From the NCBI GenBank assembly GCA_020633495.1, contig JACKDR010000001.1, positions 186,001-250,000 on the forward strand: DNA of 64,000 bases. Direction: 5' to 3'. The notes under the pieces were generated by a model. That model did no database searches. It was not told the origin of the DNA and saw nothing but the letters and a program-made list of their open reading frames with translations. This DNA comes from Kofleriaceae bacterium (GTDB taxonomy: Bacteria > Myxococcota_A > Polyangia > Haliangiales > Haliangiaceae). How positions within the stretch are numbered: the stretch's first letter is position 1; each line of letters opens with the position of its first letter. Below are positions 35,754 through 44,442 of the stretch, piece after piece. The translations under genes and the position numbers were made by a program.

Positions 35754-36942
35754 TCACGGCCCGGGCGCGATCGTCACGACGTAGGAGTCGCAGCCGCCGG
35801 GCCCGGTCGGCGGGCCGAGCCGGCGCGTCGCCGGGCACGCGCCGTCGTGCGCGTCGGTGCGCAGCACCGTGGCGCCCACCGCCTCGAGCGCCTCGATCAC
35901 CTCGGGATCGGGCAGGCGCTTGCCGGCGTAGGTCCTGGGGCCCGCGCTGACCAGCGCCAGCGACGGGCTGACCGCGTCGAGGAAGGCGCGCCGGCTCGAC
36001 GTCTTCGAGCCGTGGTGGCCGACCTGCAGGATGTCGGCGTCGACCTCGTCGGGGAACCGCGCGACGAGGTGGGCCTCGACGTCGCCGAGCGGCGCGTCGG
36101 GATCGGCGCGCTTGCCCGACTCGGCGTCGCCGGTGAGCAGCACCCGGGTCGCGCCCAGCACGACGCTGATCACCACCGAGTTCTGGTTGGGATCGGGGTG
36201 GGCCTTGGCCTCGGCGTGCAACAGCGTGAACCGCGCGTCGGCGCCCAGCGGCACGACGTCGCCCTCGCTGAAGGTCCGCCACGTGACGTCGGCGGGGATC
36301 GTGATGGCCTCGCCCTTGATCGTGACCGTGCGATCGGCCGGCACCGGCGCGGCGGTGTGGTAGGTGGCGCCGGCCTCGCGGGCGACCGCGCGCACGAACT
36401 CGCGGTAGAAGACCCGGTCGTAGGGCCGCCCGGCGTCCCAGACGTCGTGGACGTCGAAGCAGTGCAGCACCAGATCGAGCGCCGAGGCGTGATCCTGGTG
36501 CGGGTGGCTGAGCACGACGTGATCGATCGTGCGGCGCCCGGTCGGCGCCGGCTCGCCCTTGGCGACGCACAGCCCGTCGCCCGACGGCCCCAGCTCGGCC
36601 TCGAGGTAGGCGACGACCCGCAGCGGTCGCTCGTCGGGATCGTTGGTCCCGGCGTCGTACAGCAGCGTGAAATCGGGTCCCTCGATCAGGATCGACAGGC
36701 CGGTCCCGACGTCGATCAGGTGGACGCGCCAGGACCCGGCCGGCGGCGGCGCGCCCGGCAGGTCGTCGGGCTCGGCGACGCGGGCCCAGGTGACGCGCGG
36801 CGCCGCGGCCAGGGCCGCCCCAGGCCGCCGCCGGAGCCGCCGCCGGAGGTCGCGGTGGCACCGGCCGCGGGCGGGCCGGCGCCGGGCAGCCGGCCAGGCC
36901 GATCGCGAGCCACGACACGACCAGGGCGGCGAGGCGTCGCAC
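35754..36942 (-). CDS. metallo-beta-lactamase-fold lipoprotein (ComEC-hydrolase-like), apparent frameshift
   Basis: Start GTG 36942: a signal with lipobox LAGC (RRLAALVVSWLAIGLAGC). After about 40 residues the frame changes at the run of four C at 36818-36821; removing one base gives AAAWAALAAAPRVTWARV and joins to an intact domain. That domain has VHLIDVGTGLSILIEGPD, the metal motif LSHPHQDHASALD, LLTGDAESGKR and ILQVGHHGSKTSS, as in the ComEC/Rec2 hydrolase and related nucleases. Three Cys near the C-terminus (GACPATR, GGCDSY). Role inferred: surface-exposed hydrolase, perhaps nucleic-acid directed. The single-base excess may be a sequencing error. Confidence 0.8.
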
Positions 36943-37035
36943 GGGTCGATGGTGCCACGGCGGCGGCCGCCGCGGCGCGTCGCAGTCGGTCCTCGGCGAT
37001 GGACACTCCGCCGCGAATTTGCGAACAATCGGGCC

Positions 37036-37359
37036 ATGGAGAACACGGTCTCGCTCATGGCCAAGATCCTCGGCGCCCACAACGTCGAGGCTGCCGGTGC
37101 CGACGCGCGCTTCGCGGTCGAGGGCGCGGGCGGCGCAATGCTCAAGGTGTCGCTGGAGGGGCGGCAGCAGCGGTTCATGGCCGTGCTGCTGGATCCCACC
37201 GGCGTCGCCCGCTGCACCGTCGACCTCGCGCCCGTCGCCCACGTCAAGGACGACCCCAACTTCCCCGGTCGGGTCACGCTGCACATCGGCAAGCAGCTGG
37301 TCCACATCGACAGCCGCCCGACCCTGGCGATCGAGATCGTCAGCGTCCTCGACGACTGA
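37036..37359 (+). CDS. small conserved-looking protein, function unknown
   Basis: 107 aa, no signal peptide. Alternating beta strands: ARFAVEGAGGAMLKVSLEGR, RFMAVLLDPTGVARCTVDLA, GRVTLHIGKQLVHIDSRPTL, with a single Cys. AACAAT lies 6 bases before the ATG and TGGACA 18 bases before that, consistent with a leaderless promoter. No family recognised. It is divergent from the metallo-beta-lactamase gene. Confidence 0.68.
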   Translation: MENTVSLMAKILGAHNVEAAGADARFAVEGAGGAMLKVSLEGRQQRFMAVLLDPTGVARCTVDLAPVAHVKDDPNFPGRVTLHIGKQLVHIDSRPTLAIEIVSVLDD

Positions 37360-37375
37360 GCCGCCCGCGGCGCCG

Positions 37376-37873
37376 CTACCGGTAGTCGACCTTGGCGCGC
37401 TGCCAGGCGGCGAGCCGATCGCCGGCCCGCTCGCGCGCCCGTGCGATCTGGTCGTCGTGGTCGGGCCGCTTCGCAGTCAATTCGACCACGTAGCCGTTGG
37501 GATCCCGGAAGTAGATCGAGTCGATGAAGCCGTGGTCCGCCGGCCCCCGGGTCTCGATCCCCGCGGCCAGTCCGCGGGCCCGCATCGGCTCGAGGTCGGC
37601 GTGGGCGACCTCCACCGCGATGTGGAGGTCGTAGTCGTGCTGGGGCTTGAACTCGAACGGGCCCGGGTCGTCGCCGCAGACCTCGAAGAACGCCAGGCAC
37701 GAGCCGTCGTCCATGGCGTAGAACGAGTGCAGCACGTGGGTCGCGCGCCCGGTCTTGGTCTCGGTGATCTCGAAGGCGTTGATCAGCGGCAGCCCCAGGA
37801 AGTCCTCGTAGAACTTCCGGGTCTCCTCGGAGTCCCGACAGCGATAGGCGGCGTGATGCAGACCCTTGATCAT
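37376..37873 (-). CDS. VOC-superfamily (glyoxalase/dioxygenase-like) protein
   Basis: 165 aa, one pair of beta-alpha-beta-beta-beta modules. GLHHAAYRCRDSEETRKFYE gives the first metal ligand (His), YDLHIAVEVAHADLE the second His, and YFRDPNGYVVELTAKR the Glu, the usual VOC metal triad. It could be a lactoylglutathione-lyase-like or extradiol-dioxygenase-like enzyme; substrate unknown. GGGAGG lies 10 bases before the ATG, with TAGGGT further up, so unlike many neighbours it has a leadered start. Divergent from uup. Confidence 0.9.
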   Translation of the reverse strand: MIKGLHHAAYRCRDSEETRKFYEDFLGLPLINAFEITETKTGRATHVLHSFYAMDDGSCLAFFEVCGDDPGPFEFKPQHDYDLHIAVEVAHADLEPMRARGLAAGIETRGPADHGFIDSIYFRDPNGYVVELTAKRPDHDDQIARARERAGDRLAAWQRAKVDYR

Positions 37874-37913
37874 GGCGCGCTGACCTCCCAGGCCTCACCC
37901 TAGCACGCTCCCG

Positions 37914-39743
37914 ATGACCGCCATCCTCACCGCCCAGGACCTCGAGAAGAGCTACGGCCCGCGCCGCGTGCTCGACGGGGTCTCGTTCACGGTCCACGAC
38001 GGCGACCGCATCGGCCTGATCGGCCGCAACGGCTCCGGCAAGTCGACCCTGATGAAGCTGATCACCGGCGAGGCCGAGGCCGACGGCGGCCAGCTCGCGA
38101 TGCGCCGCGCCCTCGGCCTCGAGTACGTGCCCCAGGAGCCGCGCCTCGATCCCGAGCGCACGGTGGCGGCCACGCTCGAGCGCGACGGCGTCGCCCTGCA
38201 CGAGGCCCAGACCCTGGCCGCGGCGCTGCGCCTGCCGCCGATGGAGGCGCACATCCGCGTCCTGTCGATCGGCGAGCGCCGGCGCGTCGCGCTGTGCCGG
38301 GCGCTGCTCGGCAACGCCGAGCTGCTCGCGCTCGACGAGCCGACCAACCACCTCGACGCCCGCACCGTCGAGTGGCTCGAGGACCGGCTGGCCAGCCGCG
38401 CCGGCGCGCTGCTGCTGGTCACCCACGATCGCTACTTCCTCGACCGGGTCGCGACCCGCATCCTCGAGCTCGACCGCGGCAAGCTCTACGCCCACGACGG
38501 CGACTACACCGCCTTCCTCGAGCGCCAGGCCGAGCGCCTGTCGGCGGAGGCCAGCCACGAGCGGGCGCGGGCGTCGTTCGTCCGCCGCGAGCTCGACTGG
38601 ATCCGGCGCGGCCCCAAGGCCCGCACCACCAAGGCCAAGGCCCGGATCGATCGCTTCGACAACGCCGTCGCGGCGGCGCCGACCGCGGCCGACAAGGTCG
38701 TGGGCGCGATCTCGCTGCGGCTCCCCGAGGGCGGCCGGCTCGGCAAGACGATCCTCGAGCTCAAGGGCCTGACCCGGCGCATCGGCGACCGCACGCTGTT
38801 CCAGGACCTGACGCTGACGATGAAGCCGGGCGACCGGATCGGCATCGTCGGGCCCAACGGCGCCGGCAAGACCACGCTGATCCGGACGATCCTCGGCGAG
38901 GTGCCGCCCGACCGCGGCGAGGTCGTCCTCGGGATCAACACCCGGCCCGCGTACCTCGAGCAGGGCCGCACCGAGCTCGACGACGACCGCACGGTCCTCG
39001 AGGAGGTCGCGGGCGACAGCGACCACGTCCAGCTCGAGGACGGGCCGGTCCACGTGCGCACGTTCCTGCGCGCGCTGCAGTTCGACGACGCCACCGCGTC
39101 GACCCGGATCGCCGACCTGTCGGGCGGCGAGCGCAACCGGGTCCAGCTGGCCCGGCTGTTGCGCCGCGGCGGCAACCTGCTGGTGCTCGACGAGCCGACC
39201 AACGATCTCGATCTGCTGACCCTAGGCGCGCTCGAGGAGGGCCTGACCGAGTTCGGCGGCTGCGCGCTGATCGTGTCGCACGATCGCTGGTTCCTCGACC
39301 GGGTGGCGACCGGGATCCTGGCGTTCGATCCCGACGTCCGCGGCGGCGAGGTCGTGTTCTACGAGGGCGACTACAGCTCGTACGTGGCCAAGCGCAAGCA
39401 GCTGCGCGCCGAGGCCGCGCGCGCCGAGGCCGACGCCCGCGGCGACGACGGCAAGCCCGACGGCGGCCGCGCCGCGGCGCCGCGCAAGGCCGCGGCCGAC
39501 CGGCCCCGCAAGCTGTCGTTCAAGGAGCGCCAGGAGCTCGACGCGATCGAGGGCGTCATCGCGGCCGCCGAGGCCCGCGTCGCCGAGCTCGAGACGACGC
39601 TGTCAGATCCGGCGGTCTTCAAGGACCGCGCCGCCGAGGTCCCGGCGCTGGTCGCCGAGCTCGACGCCGCGCGCGCCGAGGTCGAGCGCCTGTTCGCGCG
39701 CTGGCAGGAGCTCGACCTGATCGCGCAGGCGTCGCCGGGCTGA
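37914..39743 (+). CDS. uup: ABC-F ATPase, Uup-like
   Basis: 609 aa soluble duplicated ABC protein. Walker A GRNGSGKST (first) and GPNGAGKTT (second); signature LSIGERRRVALCRALLGNAE and LSGGERNRVQLARLLRRGGN; Walker B LLALDEPTNHLDA and LLVLDEPTNDLDL. A C-terminal acidic/basic coiled coil (residues about 515-605) marks the Uup branch. Uup binds branched DNA and ribosomes and affects precise excision of transposons. Length normal. ATG 37914; no SD in front, TAGCAC 7 bases upstream. Confidence 0.94.
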   Translation: MTAILTAQDLEKSYGPRRVLDGVSFTVHDGDRIGLIGRNGSGKSTLMKLITGEAEADGGQLAMRRALGLEYVPQEPRLDPERTVAATLERDGVALHEAQTLAAALRLPPMEAHIRVLSIGERRRVALCRALLGNAELLALDEPTNHLDARTVEWLEDRLASRAGALLLVTHDRYFLDRVATRILELDRGKLYAHDGDYTAFLERQAERLSAEASHERARASFVRRELDWIRRGPKARTTKAKARIDRFDNAVAAAPTAADKVVGAISLRLPEGGRLGKTILELKGLTRRIGDRTLFQDLTLTMKPGDRIGIVGPNGAGKTTLIRTILGEVPPDRGEVVLGINTRPAYLEQGRTELDDDRTVLEEVAGDSDHVQLEDGPVHVRTFLRALQFDDATASTRIADLSGGERNRVQLARLLRRGGNLLVLDEPTNDLDLLTLGALEEGLTEFGGCALIVSHDRWFLDRVATGILAFDPDVRGGEVVFYEGDYSSYVAKRKQLRAEAARAEADARGDDGKPDGGRAAAPRKAAADRPRKLSFKERQELDAIEGVIAAAEARVAELETTLSDPAVFKDRAAEVPALVAELDAARAEVERLFARWQELDLIAQASPG

Positions 39744-39768
39744 GCGCAGCGGCCGATCGCGGACCGAT

Positions 39769-39784
39769 CCACGCCCGGGCGTGG
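39769..39784. terminator. 16-bp perfect palindrome between convergent genes
   Basis: CCACGCCCGGGCGTGG lies between the uup stop (39743) and the stop of the leftward lipoprotein (39843). No T-tract; it may act as a bidirectional stop or stabiliser. Confidence 0.35.
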
Positions 39785-39842
39785 GGCGGGCGCCGTCGCG
39801 CGCTCCCTTCGGGCATCCGGCCGGCGCCGCGCCGTGCGCGGA

Positions 39843-40697
39843 TCAGAACGCACAGTAGTACAGGCCGACGCCCAGCGACGGCAGCGGCGCCAGCCCGTCG
39901 CCGACCAGGTAGGCGTCGGCGCCCCAGCCTTCGTAGCCGGTGGTCAGCATGATCAGGACGATCGGGCCGTCGGGCGCCACCTGGTAGGCGGCGACCGGCT
40001 GCGGCACGCCGGGGTCGACCCCGGTGAGATCGATCGCGGCCTCGTCGGCGCCCTCCATCTCGTAGGTCTCGCCGGGGATGCTGCCGATCCGCCGGTCGCC
40101 GCCGCGGATCTCGAAGGTGGCGTGGGTGGCGTCGGCGCGCGTCGCCTCCACGACCAGCGGCCCGATCGTCCACGCCCGTCGCGCCGCGGTCGCGCCGGGC
40201 TCGTCGGCGATCGCCAGCGCGGTCGGCTGCCAGCCGGCCGGCAGCTCCGCCGGGACGACCCACGCCGCGCCCGGCGCCACCCGGGCGACGCCCTCGACCG
40301 GCACGACGTCGACCGGGAAGCCACCGTCGCAGCCGTACCGGATCGACGTCGCGTCGCCGACCCGTCCGGTGACGGCATCGCCGCGGGCGGGCAGCACCCG
40401 CACCGCGGCGCCCGGCGTCGGCGCCGGCGTCGGCGACGCGCCCGACGGGATCACCACCGGATGGGCGTCGACCGGCACCCACCACGGCAGGCCGTCGGCA
40501 CGCGTCTCGGCGGTGGCCAGGCCCAGCCAGCCGACCACCTGGTCCGGCGTCACCGCCATCGCCGGGGTCCAGGCGTGGCCCGGCACCTGGTTGCGCAGCG
40601 GCGCCGGTCCCGCCGACGAAGACGAAGACGACGGCGGCGCCGCGCCGCCGCACCCGGCCGCCAGCACCACCACGAGGAGCCCGATCGATCGCCGCAT
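39843..40697 (-). CDS. predicted lipoprotein, function unknown
   Basis: 284 aa. Signal ends in LAAGC (Cys about residue 16), followed by a Ser-rich spacer (SSSSSS). The body holds Trp/Pro-rich segments (GWLGLATAETRADGLPWWVP), a possible small beta domain (VRVLPARGDAVTGRVGDATS), and ends LGVGLYYCAF. ATG 40697 with TACCGT exactly 6 bases upstream. Not recognised. It lies just downstream of the heme lipoprotein operon, in the same direction but with its own promoter. Confidence 0.72.
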   Translation of the reverse strand: MRRSIGLLVVVLAAGCGGAAPPSSSSSSAGPAPLRNQVPGHAWTPAMAVTPDQVVGWLGLATAETRADGLPWWVPVDAHPVVIPSGASPTPAPTPGAAVRVLPARGDAVTGRVGDATSIRYGCDGGFPVDVVPVEGVARVAPGAAWVVPAELPAGWQPTALAIADEPGATAARRAWTIGPLVVEATRADATHATFEIRGGDRRIGSIPGETYEMEGADEAAIDLTGVDPGVPQPVAAYQVAPDGPIVLIMLTTGYEGWGADAYLVGDGLAPLPSLGVGLYYCAF

Positions 40698-40703
40698 CCG
40701 CCG

Positions 40704-40709
40704 ACGGTA
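40704..40709 (-). promoter_or_regulatory. -10-like TACCGT, predicted leaderless start
   Basis: On the minus strand TACCGT lies 6 bases before the ATG at 40697. Confidence 0.42.
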
Positions 40710-40722
40710 CCGCGGACGCCGC

Positions 40723-42414
40723 CTACGGCGCCGGCGTCCAGTACTCGATCTCGTCGAGGAACATCCGGCCCAGGCCGCCGCGGCTGGTCTGCCACGAGTA
40801 GTCGGCCGGGAAGTTGTTGCGGACCTGGAGCCGGCCGTTGCCGGGGTAGGTCGCCTCGTCGGTGAGGATGTCCTCGTTGGCGATCGTCGTGCCGCCGTGC
40901 TGGTGACAGCCGACGCAGTTGGTCCGCGCGTTGCCGGCGCCCTGCTCGAGGTACGGGTTGGAGCAGAAGCTCGGCCCGGCGCGCTCGTGCACCGCCGCCA
41001 GCGCCTCCGCCAGCGTCGGATCGGCGGCGCCGCCGCCGGGATCGTCGTCGCCCTCGGTGAACCAGGTCACCGCGCACATCTTGTAGTGCGCCCACGGCCC
41101 CGGCAGCGCCGCGATCGCCGCCGGGCGATCGGCGCCGAAGTCGGTGTCGGGCTCCGGCGACCACCACAGCGTGATCCACAGCCAGTGGTCGAGCTCCTTG
41201 GTCATCAGGTGCAGGCCGGTCAGCCGGTAGCGCGCGCCGCCCTCGGGCAGCTGCACGGTGTAGATGTCGTCGGGGCCCGGGTCGAGCTCGCCCTGGCCGT
41301 CGCCCCAGGTGTCGTCGACCAGCGCGGTCAGGCCGTCGGCGCTGGTGTCGTGGACCGCGACCTGGAGGTCGAGCTCGGCGCGCCGCCACTCGGCCTTGGC
41401 GATCGCGGCGTCGAGCGGGAACGGCTGGCCCAGGCACGGCGCCCACGTCGGGTCGGCCTCCTGGTAGCTGACGTCGAGCGTGAACGTGCCGGCGTCCTCG
41501 GCCGCGACCTCGACGTAGATCGCGCCCGGGCCGGCGGCGTCGCAGGTCGCGCCCTCGCAGTCGACGACGTCACCGGCCGGCGGCGCGCCGACCCGCACCC
41601 GCACCGCCGCGGCGCCCGCGCCGGCGACCGCCGCGGTCAGGCGCTCGCCGTCGCCGACGTAGTACGGCCCGAAGCCGCGCCGCTCGCACGCGGCGAGGTC
41701 GACGACCTCGTGGGCCATGCGCTGCGGCCCGGCGGTGGGCGCGTCGGCGAACGCCGGCGGCGCCGGCTGGCCCTCGCACGCGACGATCGGCGCGTAGCTG
41801 GCCAGCAGGTGGCGCGCGGCGCCCGGGCTGAACGTGACCCGCGGGATGCCGCCGATGCCGTGGACCTCGGCGGCGTCGTCGATGGCGTCGAGGTAGGCCT
41901 GCCAGCGATCCGCCGGCCAGCTGGCCAGCTCGTCGACCGCGGTCGGGTTCCACGCGAACGCCGCGTCGAGCGCGGCGTCGCCGAACGGCGCCCGCGCCCG
42001 CTGGGCGTCGGGATCGAGGCCGCGGAACAGGCGATCGAAGAGCCGGCGCAGATCGTCGGCGCCGTACCAGGTCGCCCACCGCGGCAGCTCGGCGGGCACG
42101 CCGCTGGGCGGATCGATCGCGAACGGCACCGCGGTCAGCGCCCGCGCCACCGCCGCCCACGCCACCTCGCGGCGCGCCGCCACCGAGCGGCGCAGCTCGT
42201 CGTCGCGGCCGCGCAGCGCGCCGTCGGCCGGGTACGGCGACGCCGCGCCGACCAGCTTGCGGTCGGCGGCGCTCAGCGCCGCGGGCCGGGCCGCGACGTC
42301 GTCACAGGCGCCGCCGGGCGGCGTCGGATCGGCGCAGGCGGTGGCGAGCGCGCCGACCACGGCCAGCGCGGCGAGCGCGGCCGTGGTGCCAGGTGCGCGC
42401 GCCGCCGCGGCCAC
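40723..42414 (-). CDS. lipoprotein with C-terminal mono-heme c motif
   Basis: 563 aa. Signal with lipobox ATAC (Cys about 27). Long alpha-rich N-terminal part with Trp/Asp-rich helices (PTAVDELASWPADRWQAYLD), a beta-rich middle (AIYVEVAAEDAGTFTLDVSY), and at the end CVGCHQHGG, a CxxCH heme c site at residues 500-504, preceded by FCSNPYLEQGAGNARTN. It starts with GTG 42414, 2 bases from the stop of the next heme lipoprotein upstream; the two are clearly one operon. An extracytoplasmic electron-transfer or redox-oxidase-associated role is inferred. Confidence 0.78.
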   Translation of the reverse strand: MAAAARAPGTTAALAALAVVGALATACADPTPPGGACDDVAARPAALSAADRKLVGAASPYPADGALRGRDDELRRSVAARREVAWAAVARALTAVPFAIDPPSGVPAELPRWATWYGADDLRRLFDRLFRGLDPDAQRARAPFGDAALDAAFAWNPTAVDELASWPADRWQAYLDAIDDAAEVHGIGGIPRVTFSPGAARHLLASYAPIVACEGQPAPPAFADAPTAGPQRMAHEVVDLAACERRGFGPYYVGDGERLTAAVAGAGAAAVRVRVGAPPAGDVVDCEGATCDAAGPGAIYVEVAAEDAGTFTLDVSYQEADPTWAPCLGQPFPLDAAIAKAEWRRAELDLQVAVHDTSADGLTALVDDTWGDGQGELDPGPDDIYTVQLPEGGARYRLTGLHLMTKELDHWLWITLWWSPEPDTDFGADRPAAIAALPGPWAHYKMCAVTWFTEGDDDPGGGAADPTLAEALAAVHERAGPSFCSNPYLEQGAGNARTNCVGCHQHGGTTIANEDILTDEATYPGNGRLQVRNNFPADYSWQTSRGGLGRMFLDEIEYWTPAP

Positions 42415-42416
42415 CG

Positions 42417-44276
42417 CTACTCGTAGACCAGCGCCGCGTCGCTGGCGACGATGTTCTCGACGCCCCGGTTGCGGTCGCGGACCAGGAAGTAGATCCAGCC
42501 GTCGCTGCGGAAGTGCGGGTACAGCGCGTACTGGCCGGGGTTCATCGTCGTGATGCGCCGGACCGTACCGGTCGGCAGGTCGAGCAGGAACAGGTTGGCC
42601 GCGCCCGAGTTGCGCAGCGCCACGAAGCCCGGGTCCGACGCGCTGGCGTAGCCCAGCGACGCCCAGTCGTTGGCCTCGACGTAGTGGTGATAGACCATCC
42701 AGCGCTCGTCGTAGCTGATCGCCGGCTTGCCGCCGCGCTCGCAGTAGCGCGCGATCTCCGGGACGTCGACGGAGTAGCTGCCGCCGTTGGGGGTCGCGAC
42801 CAGCTTGCGCAGGATGTAGCCGGACTGCTGGCCGCCGCTGCCGTTGGCGCGGCTGACCAGGAGCTTGGCCGACGGCGAGATCACGGTGTCACCCTCGAGC
42901 GGCACCGCGACCGAGGTCGCGACGTGCGGGACGAACTGGTTGCCCTCGTGGACCATCGGGGTCAGGTCGATCCGCGACGACGTCCCGAAGTTGGCGTTGA
43001 AGTCCTGCGACGTGACGCTGTGGCCGCCGTTGTCGCTGACGAACTGGCCGTCGACGGTCCAGTAGTCACCGCCGAGCGCGGCGCCGAGGTGCTGGTACAG
43101 GCCGACCGCGTTGGTGTGGATGCACTGCGGCTCGTCGAAGCTGATCATCGTCGGCGACGTGGTCAGCAGGCTCTGCTCGCAGAAGCGGGCGCCCGAGCCC
43201 TGCAGCGCGAAGCCCGAGTTGTCGGGGAAGAACCCGGGATCGTAGTACGCCGCCGCCGGGATCTCGGTGTCGGTCACCAGATCGATCACGGTCGAGCGGT
43301 AGGTCTGGCTCGACGCCGACGAGCCGCCGTGGGAGACGAACCGGCCGTCGGCCGAGCTGCGGGTCCAGTACGCCGACGAGTAGGTGTTCTCGCGCAGGAT
43401 CCGGAAGGTCGTGGTCGGCTCGGCGCTGTCCCAGCCGGTGTTCCAGCTCTGGCTACCGGCGCCCGGGTAGGTCGCCATGCAGTCCTGGGTCTCGGTCGCG
43501 CCGGCGCAGCCGAACATCAGGATGCCGTTCTCGGCGTTGACCGCGCGCCAGCCCTGGGTCTTCATCGTCATGACGTGGGTGGCGACGTCCGGCGAGATCG
43601 ACGCCACGCACTGGTCGATCGGCGGGTCCGCCGGGATGACGTCGGTCAGGCCGGGCAGGCCGCGCGCGAACCACTCGGCGACGATGTCGAACTGGCCCTG
43701 ATCGAGCTGGCCGGTGTCGCCACGCGGCATCCACACCTGGGCCTTGAAGATGTCGAGCTGGGCCTCCCAGGTGGTCGGGAACGCCAGCCGGAAGACGTAC
43801 TCGAACCAGGCCAGGCCGGCCGCGGTGTCGTAGATGCCCATCTTGGCCGGCTGCCACGCCGCGTTGGCGTCGCCGGCGACCTCGCGGAAGCATTCGACGA
43901 TCGCGGCGGCCGCCGCCTGGGTGGTCGGCGAGGTGTCGGTGAGGCAGTTGTCGACCGCCGCCGTCGACTCGGTCTCCCAGCTCTGCAGGCGGCTGCGGCT
44001 CAGCGAGTGGCAGCGGTTGCAGTTCATCGTGCCGCCCTCGCCGAGGATCGCCGCGGCCTGGACCGCGAGCTCGGCGTCGGGCAGCCCGACCGGGTTGCGC
44101 AGCACCGGGATGATCCAGGCGTCGGGCTCGGCGTCGGGCACGGGGGCCGCGTCGATCGCCGTCGCGGCGTCGTCGCCGCCGCCGGCATCGGAGGTGCTCT
44201 TGTTGTCGTCCCCGCACGCGGCGAGCAGACCGAACAACGACATCAGGCAGGCCACGGACGTGGCGAGTCGGGACAT
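42417..44276 (-). CDS. lipoprotein with mono-heme c motif and TolB-like propeller region
   Basis: 619 aa. Lipobox LAAC (Cys21) followed by GDDNKSTSDAGGGDDAA-type tether. Heme c motif CNRCH at residues 86-90 in a small helical domain (to about 200). From about 240 onward it reads as repeated four-stranded blades (TRSSADGRFVSHGGSSASSQ, SPSAKLLVSRANGSGGQQ, RWMVYHHYVEANDWASLGY, HFRSDGWIYFLVRDRNRGVE), like WD40/PD40 propellers. First gene of a two-gene operon. Such cytochrome-propeller proteins occur in Myxococcota but have no assigned reaction. Confidence 0.82.
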   Translation of the reverse strand: MSRLATSVACLMSLFGLLAACGDDNKSTSDAGGGDDAATAIDAAPVPDAEPDAWIIPVLRNPVGLPDAELAVQAAAILGEGGTMNCNRCHSLSRSRLQSWETESTAAVDNCLTDTSPTTQAAAAAIVECFREVAGDANAAWQPAKMGIYDTAAGLAWFEYVFRLAFPTTWEAQLDIFKAQVWMPRGDTGQLDQGQFDIVAEWFARGLPGLTDVIPADPPIDQCVASISPDVATHVMTMKTQGWRAVNAENGILMFGCAGATETQDCMATYPGAGSQSWNTGWDSAEPTTTFRILRENTYSSAYWTRSSADGRFVSHGGSSASSQTYRSTVIDLVTDTEIPAAAYYDPGFFPDNSGFALQGSGARFCEQSLLTTSPTMISFDEPQCIHTNAVGLYQHLGAALGGDYWTVDGQFVSDNGGHSVTSQDFNANFGTSSRIDLTPMVHEGNQFVPHVATSVAVPLEGDTVISPSAKLLVSRANGSGGQQSGYILRKLVATPNGGSYSVDVPEIARYCERGGKPAISYDERWMVYHHYVEANDWASLGYASASDPGFVALRNSGAANLFLLDLPTGTVRRITTMNPGQYALYPHFRSDGWIYFLVRDRNRGVENIVASDAALVYE

Positions 44277-44442
44277 GGGCCCGAGGGTGCGACAAGACGG
44301 CCACCCATGTCAGCAACTTCATGCGGCTTGGCCGCTGAGAATGGCTGGCGACCGCGCGACTGGCGGCCTCAGCAGCCCCGGTCGGCACCTGTGCGGCCGC
44401 GCCGGCGCAACAGATGTGCGCCGGCCCACGATCAGCGGCCGG

